This document shows, in pieces, positions 1 through 12,529 of a stretch of DNA of 64,000 bases (positions within the stretch are counted from its first letter, which is position 1; each line of letters opens with the position of its first letter). Origin of the DNA: Plectrocnemia conspersa (Eukaryota > Arthropoda > Insecta > Trichoptera > Polycentropodidae). Below the pieces are notes generated by a model. The model saw only the letters and a program-made list of their open reading frames with translations, was not told the DNA's origin and searched no databases. Both the position numbers and the translations under genes were made by a program. The DNA lies in contig VTFK01000192.1 of NCBI GenBank assembly GCA_009617715.1, positions 620,001 through 684,000 on the forward strand, read 5' to 3'.

Positions 1-770
1 CTTGTAAAAATATTATGCTAACGTTATAAAAATTTAAAATATGAAAATAAATATATATTCCTAATTATTTTGGCAGTGTAAAAAAACTGTCAACTTTTGT
101 CAAAACATTTTTTTTGTTAAGGCAGAATTTGTTATTATATATGAATGCTGTGCAACAATTAAAAAGTGTTATCTGTGGGTGCGTTCATAAGTTTTAGGCA
201 TTTTAGGTGCGAGTTAAATTCTATATTCCGTGAATAGAGCTAAACTAGTGAACGTGAAGAGAGAAGCGGCGGCCCTTGCGACCTTCGTTCATTCGAAGTT
301 GAGTCTGCGTCCTCTTGGTTGCAGTCCAAGTAGGAGGGCTTTTGAAGGTGGGATGCCCTGAACTCTAAAGTGGATGTTAAAGTGTGATTGCAAGTAATAT
401 CATAAAAAAAATCTAAGAGAAGTTCTTAGATAAAGTGTCTCAGTGGAAGTGTTTCTTGGTTGCCCACGTTCAAGTATTTATATCCATGGCCCCAATTTAA
501 GAATTTTATTTCCGACCTTTTTTGATAAGACGACCAATAACAGGAGGGTGGCAAGTTTCTTGAAACAAATTTTTACTGGCCGATAAAAAAAATTACAAGC
601 TTGAACTTAAATTTGAGGATAAATCCGAATTATCGCTCGGATTATCTCTTGTAAAGGTGACGGATATTTTAATCCTCTGACTAATAGCGTGTACCTTGTG
701 ACTTGTGCTGTAAAAAGGATTCCCACCGTGGTGTTCTATTTTAACGAATAAACCCATTTCTGCACTTTGG
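1..770. other. unassigned sequence at the window edge
   Basis: No gene or repeat is recognised here. The part from about 240 to 720 is less AT-rich than its surroundings and has short open stretches on the plus strand (for example 590-670), each soon closed by stops. It may be the worn 5' part of a retroelement, because a LINE remnant on the same strand begins near 771, but I see no diagnostic motif. Confidence 0.3.
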
Positions 771-1200
771 AGAATGAAGTATAATAGAGAATGGTCAAAA
801 AATACTGTACTTTAACTAAATGTATGTTTATTAATTATATGTACATATATGTTAGACAATATTAAAAAAATAGTTATAAATAACTCTATCAAAAAATAGT
901 CGATAATATAAACTATTTAGTAGTAATTTTAGAAACGAAAATTAAATTTGAAGCTACATTGTAATTACATAATCAAAAAATTAGTAGAAATATATGTATA
1001 TTATCTAGGGTGACAAAAATGTTAAGTATAAGAAAAAAATCTACAATAGTATCATACTGCCCCACCTCTATTATTGTGCAACAATAATATAATCTTCGTT
1101 AAATTAGATAAAATGATGTTGCAAAAAATAGGGCAATTAGAGTAATTTTAAATATATAATCGAAAAAATTATATTTTGCATTGATTGATATTGGGAACGC
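771..1200 (+). pseudogene. old, decayed copy of the LINE-B reverse transcriptase C-terminal region
   Basis: This is a remnant of the C-terminal half of a non-LTR reverse transcriptase. Read on the plus strand it aligns through most of its length with the two much better preserved minus-strand copies near 5.1-6.3 and 36.0-37.2 kb. Recognisable patches include KCMFINY-like, KISR..LLSR, CPT..IVQQ and NRAIRVIL segments, in the same order as in those copies. The DNA match is continuous, with small deletions (one near 805-815), stops and frameshifts. It starts inside the reverse transcriptase domain and ends before the protein's C-terminus. At about 1200 it meets an unrelated LINE remnant on the other strand. 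The decay shows the family was active long before the two younger copies inserted. Confidence 0.82.
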
Positions 1201-1204
1201 TTTT

Positions 1205-2260
1205 CCATTAAAGAAGATCAGGTGACAAGTGTATCTGTTTAACGTATAGGTAACATAAAGAGATTTGTTTTCATTGGCTTTGATCCTCCATTTTAAGAGT
1301 CATGCTTGTATCTTGGTTAAATGGTATTGTAAAGTTTTTGCCACTACTTTCTACTCCACTTCTGATGCAATAATAGTTTATTATCGTCTGCAAAATTTGC
1401 TATTCCTGTTTCCTTTACTGTGTATAGTCCCAAAACACTTCCTAGTCTCCAAGCTCAACTTGAAAGTGACGATCACTCAAATATGATTAAAGTATTAAAA
1501 ATAAATTATGAGGAAGTTATCACTTGATTTTATAGAGAAGCCCTAGATGACACATTTTGTCAAATACTTGCGAAATATCCAAAAACACAGCACCACAGTA
1601 CATTTTCTTCTTCATGTCCGTGTTGATAGATTTCGCAAGTCTGGGAACTTGTTCCACTGTGTAGTGTTGATTCCTAAAACCAAATTGGTGATTAGGAATG
1701 ATGTTTATCTTTTTAATTATAGGTGACATTCGTTATAATATTAATATTTCTAAAAAAATTGACATTGTTGCCCTATGGCTTTTTTCCAAGTTTTAGAAGT
1801 AGTATTATTTGAGCCACCTTCCATTGGGTTGAAAAATAGTTGAGCTTGATTTTTGCGTTGTATAAAATGGTCATAAATATTAAGGCTTTTATTGATATTT
1901 CATTTATAATTATTCCATTCATCAAGTCATAACCCGGTGTCTTCTTAGTGCGCAGTTTTATATTAATAATAAATTGGACCTCTTTAAGGGTGAAGTTCCT
2001 AATTGGCAATTTAAGCTGAAGGGGTGAGTTCAAGTAGTCCTTTGTTTCTTTTTCCATTTCAGTTAATTGCACTGAGACAAAGGTTTGAAGGTTTCTTCTA
2101 GATGTTCAGCAAATGCTTTAGCTTTTTACTTGTTTTCTCTGACCCAATTTCCCTTAAATAGTCTGATCAAAATGTTGAGGCTTTTTCCATAAAGAGTAAT
2201 CTGTAGCTTCTGTTAGCGTTAAACTCTTTTAAAATATTCTTGAATTGCTTAATTTTTTTC
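1205..2260 (-). pseudogene. Jockey-type LINE reverse transcriptase remnant
   Basis: This is a broken piece of a Jockey-clade non-LTR retrotransposon ORF2, the protein that nicks DNA and reverse-transcribes the element RNA at the target. Reading from 2260 down to 1205 the order is right for the family: a SLWK patch near 2190; an ETFKP-like linker; KKTPGYDLMNGII, the first RT block; QWKVAQIIL; PNHQFGFR; VFLDISQVFDK, the motif A aspartate block; SYLSDRHFQV; FADDNKLL at about 1380-1400, the motif C aspartates; and KWRIKANENKS near 1265-1295. A stretch like the NG.PI.....KYLG block closes it. The pieces are in several frames and the GVPQGS region is largely lost between SYLSDRHFQV and FADD. The element is dead and truncated at both ends. 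Clade assignment rests on motif spelling only. Confidence 0.85.
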
Positions 2261-2264
2261 TGTT

Positions 2265-3174
2265 TTTTAGTCACAAATAGCTCGTAAATATAATAATTAT
2301 TTTATGGTGTGTCAGTAAAGTTTATCAATAAACCTGGAAGCTCGAATTACCGTAAGTTGAAAAGCTGAAAAGACTCGCCAAGTTTTATCAGATACTTCAG
2401 ACCCTCTATACATCTTTACAAGGTTCATCAACAAAACGAAAAATAACACATTTTTTGCCATCAATGATATTCGTCAATCCTGATTACAATAGGACACGTA
2501 TTATATTGATGAAGTTCAAACTCATTTATAGATGGCAAAATAGTCAATTGAAAGATATACAAATGTATATGTATAACAAAAAATTAAACAGAGCAAACCA
2601 AATCGCAGCTTCAGTTAGTGAATCAATACATTAGGAATTATCGAGCATTTTGGTTTGTTTACTTTTACGTTTAAAGCCCTGAAGTTATCTGAAGAATTCT
2701 TCCTTTCATATTAACTTTGAATACACGTGTTCCTTTAAAGCCCCCTATTATAGCAACAACAATATAATTTTAAATTAATGCAGTTACACGTCCCAATTAA
2801 TCTAAGCACACATACACACATCATTATTTCAAATCTATGCACCGAAGGCCTTCAAAACTCAACAAAGCGGCGCGTGCTAGTTTCGAGATACGAAATTATT
2901 GTACTTAAGCTGCGTATTAACAGCGAAATCAATTATCGGCAATTAACGTGTGCCCGCACTAATGTGCGTTTACTTAATCCACGGGTCGTAGAACTTGCGG
3001 TAGGGCCAATTTAGATAATTTATACGCAGGCACAAGAGCCCTAATTGACCCCAATCGAAAATTTACATTTTGTTCACATTATCACAAATTATCTGAGACC
3101 TTGAGATTTGGGATAATTCTTTACGATAATCATAATTGCTACGACGTATCCGACTTACGTAAACAAATTTATTT
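2265..3174. other. intergenic stretch with a repeat-free island
   Basis: The first 500 bases are plain AT-rich sequence with no recognised element. From about 2780 to 3180 the composition is more balanced. No long reading frame is convincing, although 78 codons are open on the plus strand from 2778. The island has several TAAT/ATTA cores and unique-looking sequence. It could be regulatory DNA or an old unique remnant, and nothing in it decides. Confidence 0.35.
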
Positions 3175-3700
3175 ATAGCTGAGTTCTATAACTTCATTCG
3201 GTTCTAGAGGTGCCAATGAGACTCTGATGAGATTTTTGTAAGACTTTTTATTGATATATTTACATGAGTGTGACGGACGATTATCGGCGAGACTCTTCGG
3301 GTGACTGCTGGTGACTCTCACTCTTCTTTTGTCTGTCTTTCCTCTCTGACCGTCTGCCTCTCCTCATCGGAGCCCGGACTTTAGGGGTTAAAGGCTTGCT
3401 AGCCAATCGCATATGTGCAGCGATCTTACAACCAGTCGCTGCAATCGCTTCGTAGAACGGAAAAATAAGTCTACGCCTTTAGAAAGCGACGTTCGCTCGT
3501 CCAAGGTCATATTGCATTTTTCGGAAACGGTCACATGTATGGTGATTTATGATATCCGTCACCATTTCGTCATAAAGGGATTCTCTTAGCGACGGAGAAT
3601 ATTTACTGTGAGCTCGTGTTCCGTGTGGTCCTTTACGCTATTATGTTTGTCTTCATTGTTAATAAATTATCGTTTTTAGGCACAGTAATAACCGAGGTGT
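3175..3700 (-). mobile_element. LTR-A copy 1, diverged
   Basis: This is a diverged, minus-strand copy of the dispersed LTR-A repeat. It shares with the other copies, in order, the block with GCGACGTTCG and a TCCAAGGTCATATTGCA-like run (3480-3520), the GGTGATTTATGATATCCGT run (3540-3560), the GACGGAGAATATTTAC run (3590-3610), and the 5' end with TCCTTTACGCTATT (3630-3645). Its 3' part (3175-3360) is the most worn. No internal gag or pol sequence adjoins it, so it is a solo LTR or a fragment. The TATA-like TTTAAG block of the better copies is degenerate here. Confidence 0.72.
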
Positions 3701-5099
3701 ATATTAATTTTCAAGATGAGTAAATCAAAGGTTGGTTATTCTAACATAGATATATATAACTATCATAAATTCATATTATTAGTAGCTACGTATTGTATTA
3801 TTCGATCTTGATTAGTTATTCGAACTTCCAACGCAAAGTAACCAAAACTTCAAACGCAAGTACCATTGTTCGGCCCTCTTACTAGTAAAGACAACACCAA
3901 AAGTCAGTCCCATAATGATACCAATTTTATACCAGCTTGCCAATAAATCTCATCAAGCAACCCTCGTGTACACTTGTAACATTGAATGAGGTCGTTTCTG
4001 AACATCCCCACTCTAATCAGCCAAACTTCACAAGAGGGATTGGTGTATTAAGAACTAATCTAGGTTGCTGTGAATAGATTATATATAATTAATAAATATA
4101 TTCCATGTTCTATAAATCATGTACGTATGTCTATGCATATTTATATATTATTTAAATTAAAAATATGTTTCATTATATAATATAAAACTCAATTATGATC
4201 GAGCTACGTTGATTAATTCGAGGTATCCAATTTGACATCAGATATTGAAATATAATATCTATATGAAATTGTATATTATATTAACATGCACACGTGCGAT
4301 AGTAGCTCGATAACTGGTTATAAATCACTGGTCAAAATTGAAGTGTTTCTAATTAGAAGTGGCAGCTTTCTTTATTTGATTAAGTTGAATATCAATGTGT
4401 AGTGTGAGGCAACCCAATAACTTTAATAATTTGATTATTGATTTTAATAACAATTTTTTAGTGAACGAGAACATATATTGCAATAGTTATTATATCTAAA
4501 GTAACACGTGGCTGTTTTCATCTACTATATTTTGTTATTATTTGCTAATAGTTATTTTGTGATTCAAATTATTTTAGAAACATTCTATATGTATCTTTTC
4601 CTTCATTTTAATTTTAATTTAAACATAATAATTGCAGATAAATTGAAAATAAATAAAGTAACAATTTGACTAAGAAAAACTAGCCACCCTTTTGTAATTG
4701 TTCCACCTAAAAGAAGCGAAAAAAAAAATCTCTAACGGAGGAGCATGGATATAAATACGGGAACGCATGCAACCAATAATCACTTATCAAGAATTGCTCT
4801 CAGAATTGATATGAGAATTTTTTACACTTGGCTGTACCAGATCTGCACTAGATCTTCAAAGAGTTCGCCAAATTGGACTTCAACCAAGATACAATTGCAG
4901 ACCAGCTATGATCGCAGAAACCGCCGCTTCTCTCTTCGCACCCATTGATTCAGATTGACGTCCGGAATCCCAATCCACTTCGAAAACGCCTGCAGCCTAC
5001 GGACCTACACACTGAAAAGATTGGAAAGTCACATACTAGAATAATATATGTACTTTTGCTTTAATTTTTGCTCTCAGTTTGATGTTTAAAATGCGATTA
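3701..5099. other. AT-rich intergenic DNA
   Basis: No gene or known element is recognised. The stretch is very AT-rich except for a more balanced patch at about 4850-5030 with a short plus-strand frame of 67 codons (4745-4948) that looks like no known protein. It ends where the LINE-B copy begins. Confidence 0.4.
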
Positions 5100-6261
5100 T
5101 TATTTATTATTATTATTTTATTAATTTATTTAGCTTAATAGCTAATCTTTACATCTAACAAATTTAGTAAACATATATAAAAATATATAAAAAAATACAT
5201 AACAGAAAGAAAAAAAAAAAAATATACAATAATAAAGTCTTAATATTATAATTTATTTCTATATATGAATGAAGGTGTTTTTTTATTCCATTTATGAAAC
5301 CCGTTATATTTTTGCTGTTTGATTTTTAAAGACTATTATATAAATCAAAACCTCCGTACATAATTCCCCTAGCCGTACTCGTTTTCTTATACTTAATTAT
5401 CTTTTAAATTTTCTTTATTTCTAGTATTATATTTATGTACATCTTTATTTCTTATTAAATACTTATTAAAATATTTTGGTAACATATTATTTTTCTAACT
5501 TATATATAAATACTAAAACATTCATACTCAATATTTCTTGAACATTCAACCATTCTAATCTATCAATCATACTTTTACAATTAGTTAATCTATTTTTATT
5601 TAAGATTACTCTCATTGCCCTATTTTGTAAGTTTTGCAACATTTGTTTATCTAATTTATTTAACATATTTAATAGTGTTGCACAATAATTAAAATGGGGC
5701 AATATTATACTATTGTAAATTATTTTTTTTTGTATTTATACTTAATATATTTCTTAATCTAGATAATAAACCTATTTTTCTACTAATTTTTTTTAATATG
5801 TAATTACAATGTTCTTTAAAATTTAATTTTGTATCAACAATTACTCCTAAATATTTTATATTATCCACTATTTCTATACTAAAGTTATTTATTACTATTT
5901 TGGTACTATCATCTAACACATTTTTATAATTAATAAACATACATTTAGTTTTATTCTCATTTAATTTAAGTACATTATTCTTTAACCATATTTCTAATAA
6001 ACTTAATTCATTATTTAAATTATTTACAATTTCTTTAATGTTATCACCTATGCAATACATTAATGTGTCATCCGCAAATAGATGAATTTTACATTTTTTT
6101 CACGTTATTAACTCTATCATTAATATACAAAACAAATAACAAATAACAATGGTCCCAATTTAGACCCTTGTGGTACTCCATAAGACACTAATTTCTCTTC
6201 AGAATATACATTATTTATTTTAACTTTTTGTTTTCTTTTATATAAGTAATTATTAAACCAT
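5100..6261 (-). mobile_element. LINE-B copy 1, young 5'-truncated non-LTR retrotransposon
   Basis: This is a 5'-truncated copy of a non-LTR retrotransposon, transcribed on the minus strand. It is nearly identical to the copy at 36020-37228. Its 3' end lies at the low coordinate and carries an A/T simple tail (TAAT and TAAA units read on the minus strand), as in LINEs that end in a short repeat rather than pure poly(A). The homology to copy 2 stops abruptly at 6261, inside the reverse transcriptase, while copy 2 continues. The two truncation points differ, so they are independent insertions rather than one segmental duplication. The high identity implies recent activity. Confidence 0.9.
5365..6261 (-). 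pseudogene. LINE-B copy 1 reverse transcriptase, C-terminal half, frameshifted
   Basis: This remnant encodes the palm and thumb part of a LINE reverse transcriptase. From 6261 downwards it reads a KRKQKVKINNVYSEEKLVSYG segment, a PQGSKLGPL block, the FADDTLMY catalytic motif C (6050-6080), KNNVLKLNENKTKCMF, KYLGVIVDTKLNFKEHC, RKIGLLSRLR, and then MLQNLQNRAMRVILN towards the C-terminus. Reading is broken by an extra T in a T run and a small duplication (AACAAAT units) near 6105-6145, and by a length change in another T run near 5725. The motif spelling places it in the broad Jockey/CR1/I group of LINEs. I cannot name the clade. Confidence 0.87.
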
Positions 6262-7321
6262 TATAGAGACTCAAAGTGTCGAATAATTCTGCCTTCATTT
6301 TCAGCACAATAGCATTATATTTAAATAACAATATAATAACTGTTTTAAAGAACTTTCTAACATCGTTGTTAAAAAGCATTAATCAATAAATGCCTATCAA
6401 AATTAATAGTTTCTTGAGCCTTCACTGAATGAATTGCTTAAAACTTTTCACTACACCAAGATTACTTCTTCCTGATTTAAGTGCTTCAAGACATTTTTGT
6501 ATTTAAGAAGTCAATCTTAAAAACAGATTAATTTCAGATGTTGCCAAACAAGTGAAACAATCGCTTTCATTTTCACAAATCTTGTGTCTTATCCCTCGTA
6601 TGTTATGTAACACCTTTTTTTCACAAGCATTATTATTATACATGTATATATAGAACATATCCTACATGCAATTTCTACCCAGAAAAACTTCGTTCGATAT
6701 ACATAACACATATAATATATTGTTACATACATCTTCAAAATCCATTTCCCCACAAGTAACCCCCTGTCTATCCGACAATTACATATTGAACGATAATGAT
6801 TTTCGCCTCGCTTCAGTGATTGATGGGTTCACTTCTCCGTACATATATCATTTATTTTTCTTTCGCGTTTCATAAATTCACATATGAATATCATATCACG
6901 TTGGACGGCATCATAACGCTATTATGCCCCCAGTTGACAATGGGTGGATCAATTTTAATACATGCTGCAAATCCGTCTTTTTGTGGCTTGTACTATTATA
7001 TAACACTCGAGAGATAAATGGATCTACAACATTTTTTCGGTTAAGTCACGGTCCCGCGAACCATCGTAACGCTATAACGCTTTCGTAACGATTATAATTT
7101 GAAATAAAACAATATTTGAATACTTCTCTTATGGGTATGTACGTATGTGCCTAAAAGTGAAATACAGGAATTGAAAACCGTTGAAGGGCGAATGATTATA
7201 TTCTAATTTCAGTAATCAGTAAAAAGACAATTTAAGATTTTTTTCTTTGCTTACAAGGAAATACTTTATTTAATACATTTTAAATGTAAACATTCTTAAA
7301 TGAATAATAATAAATTTATTT
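6262..7321. other. intergenic DNA
   Basis: No recognised gene or repeat. Minus-strand patches just beyond the LINE-B truncation (6262-6330) read a short FDTLSLYNG segment. This could be another worn retroelement or chance. A plus-strand frame of 69 codons at 6666-6875 looks like no known protein. Confidence 0.35.
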
Positions 7322-7963
7322 TGAGGTTTGAAAACCCTAGGGGTGTGATGACTTCGTAGCCAGTGAGACACAGGGTAGAATCTAGTTAGAGTTTTAATAC
7401 ATTAAATTTACGTATGTTACACAGATGATGTTTTTTAAATAGCGAGATGTTTTCTTCGAGCGGTGGTGGAGAAGCTGGCAGAGGGATGATGTCAGTGAAC
7501 CATCCTCAGAGTTCTGATTGGTGTGGCAGTGATAGTATATTTTCTGAGTGGTGGTGGAAAAGCTGGCGGCGAGATGTGTGAGTCCATGATCGTATGTTGT
7601 CCGCGAGCGGCGGGCGTCTGCTGGTCTCTTCGAGTAGCTACTGGCGACTACCTCAGTCTTCGAGAGGCTGTTTATGACTCCTTTTTCCTCATCGAAGTCC
7701 AGGCTTAAGTATCCAGGGCTGTAAAGTTTGCTAATCAATCGCAATTATCCAGCAATCATTGCAGTCGCTTCTTAGAACGACAACATAGTTGTCTTCAGAA
7801 AGTGACGTTCGTTTGATGGGCATTGTCCAAGGTCGTATTGCATTGCAACGGGAATACTGTAGATCCGGTGATTTATTATATCTGTGACCGTTTCGCAACA
7901 AAGAAATATTCTCTCAAAGACGGAGAATATTTACAGTAAGAACAAAACTCGGTGTTATTTATG
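7322..7963 (-). mobile_element. LTR-A copy 2
   Basis: This is a well preserved minus-strand copy of LTR-A. Reading downwards from 7963 it runs through the TTACTGTAAATATTC and GAGAATATTTC blocks, the TAATAAATCACCGG run, the TGCCCATCAAACGAACG run, the GATTGATTAGCAAACTTTACAG run, and a TACTTAAGCCTGGACTTCG block that resembles a core promoter. It ends with CTGTGTCTCACTGGCTACGAAG and CACCCCTAGGGTTTTC. The 3' end matches the 3' end of the copy at 33117, which fixes that boundary. The 5' end of the repeat is missing: homology stops at about 7963, roughly 120 bases short of full length. The 116-codon open frame on the minus strand (7394-7744) runs through repeat DNA and is not a gene. Confidence 0.8.
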
Positions 7964-10509
7964 GGATTTTTATTATAAATCATTGCTAAATTTGCAACTT
8001 TTGTAATTACTGAGCGTATCTTAAACAGGATTAACTCTCTTTAGTTTAGTTTGATAAAAAGTATATTCTAAATGAAAGTGTACGTTATGTACGCGCTATA
8101 AGGAATGTTCTTTTGATCTGCCTACTCTCAACGCATAGATAAATTGCGAAAAATAGAGTGTGAAATTAGATTTGTTATTTTTTTGGTGTTTTTCTTTTAA
8201 GAACGCTTTTGCGTAACATCAGTTGTTCGAACAGCTGGAACACTGTAATGCAACACTTGACTTAGGAGGGCTCAAAGTCTCGGTGTGGGTAAGTCTGCTG
8301 TATTTTGCAAAGTTATTGATGAAAGTTCCTGAAGAAAATGTATAGCGAAGAGAAGTATCTGATTTACGTCATAGTTAAAGGAGGTTAAAAATTAGACCAA
8401 AATGTCATTATGTAATAAAAATATATACATATTTAGATGCAAAATATTTATATGTATAACAAAAAAATATAATGTGTGTAGATATTATTAAAATAAACCT
8501 CGTTCTACATCTATTTTTATTATTGGTGTATTAAAAATGATTATTACAAATGGATAAATATATATATTAAACACTTAATTACCATATCTATATTTATTTG
8601 GTATTAATAAAATGTTTACATAAACGGTTCGTAGCTCGTTTTTGACTACTCCTGCGCCCAGGGACCATCATACCATTAGATTAGGCCAATTGAACATCAT
8701 AAACGATCTATACAAGGCATCTAATTTTGTTTACGACTCCAATAACACGCTCCGTGTGTTCTATATTCAGATCGAACCGATATTTGTAAATATAATTATA
8801 TAGTCAATATTTATGTATATAGTTAAAAAAATATTATATCACATGATGACTATAACATCTCACAAACAAAAAACTATTAAACATATATAATCGATTCAAT
8901 CCTAAAAATAACTATACTGGTTTTTATTATGGCGTACATTTTTTTGTATACTTTTCTTGTTATCTTTTTATATTGAATAATATAAAATATTGTTAGCAGC
9001 AAATTTGGTTTTCTGAATAACTGATTCATCGATTTTGACTGATATACATTTTTCATTTGAACATATTAATTATCTTGTCAGATTTTTTCTCTTTCCAACT
9101 GTAATTCATTAATTTTTATTATAATAAATCACTTATCGAAATCGTATTTAGAAATCTGGAATTTAACAGTTAGCAAATCGAAATCGGTGACCTCATCGAT
9201 TTAACCATAGATTTATGCTCTCTTAAATATGGTATAAATTTTAAATTCTACCAATTACTATATGGCTTCGTGACCAGTCGTAACTTGGATGTATCTAAAG
9301 ACAGGTTGGGCGTGTGTACGCATGTATGTGTGTAATCTGGTTGTTTTCAAGCAGAAGCAATCATTCTTGGGCGCCCACTGACGTCTCAGTCAATTAATGT
9401 TATCATTGTGCTTTGCAAGATTAATTGAGACTAATGTATACATGGAACGAAAATACTATTTTATACTCCAGTGTACCTTGAGACTTCTTATGAGAAAAAA
9501 CAGTATACAATTTCGAAATTTTGTTACAGTTTTGCATGAGATTATATAAAAATAATGCAATCAAAAGCAATGTTACCATGACACTCATATCATATTGAAA
9601 TACTTAGTTTCATGATATGCATCATCAATAAAGAAATAACGCAATTATAAAATATGTAATACATTTAACAAATATATTTGTACCTCTTTGATAACATATT
9701 TAAATGAGTTGCTGATGCTTAGTATATATTAGATAGTCTATGTTCGCGATTAATAACATCATATTTATAATATCCACATGATATTATATTTTTGAAGGTC
9801 ATATTTTAAACAAGAACATCTTACGTTTAGGTCATTAATCGTATCTATATGATGCAACAGTAGGAACAACCATTTTTTACTGGCTTTGATTAATGTTGTT
9901 ATTGTTGCTCTCTGCTTTTTTTAGGTTTACAAAAAATATTTTTCCTCATACATGTGTTTATAATGCCATGGTTGAAGCGATAGTCGTATATATGGTAGAA
10001 AGTGGTAAAAAATGCTAATATTTATGGTTTTGTTTGTTTTAACAATATGCGCCTAATGTTTGTCCCACCCCTCTCGTTGCCGAATAAAAAACACGTTTTG
10101 AGGACATGTATGTTTAGCATTTAGAAGACATGTGATGTTGGAATAAAAAATATATATTATAACTGCACAGCTGCGGTACGTTCTCATGATGGTTTATTTA
10201 TGTTTGAAGTGTAGATAGAGTTTGCTAAATAAAAAATAACGAGCCACAAAGTCGTACGGGTTGAATTGATAAACGACAAAATAATTGAGCTAATTTTGCT
10301 CGTTGGTGCTCTTCTTATAAGTATTTTTTACGTATCTCAGAAAAAAATATGGGGCGGTTGAATCACGTGACCTTGCAAATCATTTAAGATCCTTATTTTT
10401 GCGAATTATTTAAACAACAAAACTTCCATTGTGTAGATCTAAATAAAAAAGATTATTCAAGTGTTTGGTTTTGTGAAGTTATGGGTAGAAAAAATCATAA
10501 TTTTTAGTT
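7964..10509. other. AT-rich intergenic DNA
   Basis: No gene or element is recognised in this stretch. It is mostly low-complexity A/T sequence with patches of balanced composition near 8200-8340, 8640-8760 and 9280-9420. None of these patches shows a protein family, RNA fold or repeat that I can support. Confidence 0.4.
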
Positions 10510-10996
10510 TCAATCAGTTTCGAACGCTTCCGAACATTGTCGGCATTATTTTCTGAGTCAAAGGGACCGAAGTCGGAGCTGCTCTTTCGAGCGCGAGTGG
10601 TGAGATACTTCCCCTTTCGCTCTCTCGCGTGTTAAGTGACGAGAGTGTGAGAGATAATGATATGGTGTTTCACAAACTGAGATAGAACGAGTAACTCGGT
10701 TCAATTTCAGTATGCGCGTAGGCGTCCTATGGTCAACACGCATGTCGAGCGCTGCATCGTAGTCACGTGGTCAAGTTATAATACCACATGCTTATCGGGG
10801 ACTTCAACAGACTCTTGTTGACATCTTTGAATATTTTAGGGCACCAAATTAATTATATTTTTGATAGTATATTATTCTCAGATATCGTTATTATAATTTT
10901 TAACATATAAAATTAAATAATTAGTGGTACTTGATTTTGTTAAAAAAAATCGTTTCGAATATCCTTATGTATTTTCCTAGATCGATTTATATAATT
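10510..10996 (-). repeat. dispersed repeat R1, copy 1 (LTR-like)
   Basis: This repeat matches, in reverse orientation, the sequence at 45857-46312, so the two form an inverted pair about 35 kb apart. Shared landmarks read on the minus strand are CCGATCTAGGAAAATACATAA-like at one end, then GGCACCAAAAGG-type sequence, TGTTGAAGTCCCCGATAAGC, GTGGTATTATAA, CGCTCGACATGCG, TTACTCGTTCTATCTCAG and CCGACAATGTTCGG. This copy also holds about 45 bases of CTCTC/GAGAG-rich sequence (10600-10665) that the partner lacks. A TGTTGAAG start and GA-rich internal part suggest an LTR, but neither copy joins any gag-pol remnant. The shared 61-codon frame starting MRVDHRTPTR is repeat sequence, not a gene. Confidence 0.75.
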
Positions 10997-12529
10997 GTAT
11001 ATTTTACATTATTATTTTATTATCTTTATTAATATTTTTTTAGTTCAAGTCAAACTATAATAGGGGAAGGCGGGTATTTTTTTTTATTCTGAGTCACAGA
11101 AGTCGACCTTGGTATTTTGCGCAGCATTTACATGCCCATATGCGAACTTCATTATCCACGGTTAATTACGCAGTTATGCTTGTTAGATTTCGATCTTCCC
11201 CCAGGTGAGCATATACACATACATGCTCTATATATGTATGTATGTACATACTTTGGTTCAACACCTGGATTTCATTCAAGCGCTAATTGAGCGACATTGT
11301 AGAGAGGGAAACGTGTAGTGTGTATAAATCGTAAGTCAGCGTTTCCTTGTGTGGTAGGAAGGGCTTGGGTATAAATTACCCCTGAAATATTGCTGCGGAA
11401 GCGTTTGGAATGTGCGCCATTTATCGGAAGCGAACACTTGGTGACCAACCCGAAGCCCCTACTCACACCTTCGCAAAGTTATGAATGGCCCTAAATTTTC
11501 GCTTCACGCGACCGACACTACGCCACAGGACACCGCTCTTTCGAAAGAAATAAAAATATCAAGGGCGATAATTTGATCCCTTTGATAAAAACTAAAGGTG
11601 TATGTAGCATGTATAAAAAATTTTTGACTGGTCAAAATAAACACATGGGGGAAACTTAGTACTTTTTATAGTGTAAAAGAAACAAATGGTATATTGAAAC
11701 GTGCGGAAAAATAAACCCTTAGAGTGCTTTGCTGGAATAATAATGTATACGAAATAGGTTTAGTTCGATACATGAAATGTTCAGAAAACTTAAGTTCATC
11801 TAAATATAAGATAAAAAATATACTCTAATGCCCAACGAAATACATTTTATAAAGAAAAGTATTAGGCGTAATGATTTCTCGTTTCCTTTTACACCTAATT
11901 TTGTATAAAAGTTGCGTGGAAAGAGATTTTTTTATGAGGACGTTTCAGGAAAAGGGAAACAGCTTGTTCGTAAAGTTACTGGTTTGAAATAAAAACGCAA
12001 AACATTTAATACGAATTTAAAAATGTTTACAAAGCATCCATTAAAGATTTTGAGAAAAGAATATGTTACATATTTTTGAAATTATGCTTTTTAAAACAAT
12101 ACAGTTTGATTCCATGTATTGATCCAAACAAAGTATATTAGGTGCTTTCATTTTTGGTGAAAAACTATACAACTATTTTTAGTCAAAAAATAGACTTAAT
12201 GAACAATAAGGATATAGTTTAAATATTACCTTAATATCAATTGGAATTCAGAACTACTAATATGTTATTGTTATATTGCTGCTCATTAAGTAAACGTTAA
12301 AAAGATTCTACAACTGATAAATAATTAGTAAATCATTAAACGCAATAAAGATAACGTTGGGTATCACTCACACAATACCTCTTGTAAGAGACAAAAATAT
12401 CAGCATTCTTTGTGTCGATCTAGACCGTTTTTATTTTTAAGCGCAAATATATTTTGTGGGTGTGTTCAAGAAGCGGTGTAACATCCTCATTTGTGGTTCG
12501 CCAGAGCTGTCTCGAATTAACAATACAAA
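10997..12529. other. intergenic DNA
   Basis: No gene or element is recognised. About 11090-11540 is more balanced in composition and has a 64-codon minus-strand frame (11272-11466) that resembles nothing I know. The rest is AT-rich. Confidence 0.35.

Noticed and set aside
1265..1486. 73-codon plus-strand frame
   Set aside because: It is a shadow of the Jockey-type reverse transcriptase remnant on the minus strand, whose FADD and KWRIKANE motifs lie in this interval.
7394..7744. 116-codon minus-strand open frame
   Set aside because: It lies entirely inside LTR-A copy 2; other copies of the repeat do not keep the frame.
10558..10743. conserved 61-codon frame also found at 46126-46326
   Set aside because: The similarity is DNA-level repeat identity (repeat R1), not conservation of a protein; the frames diverge where the repeat copies have indels.
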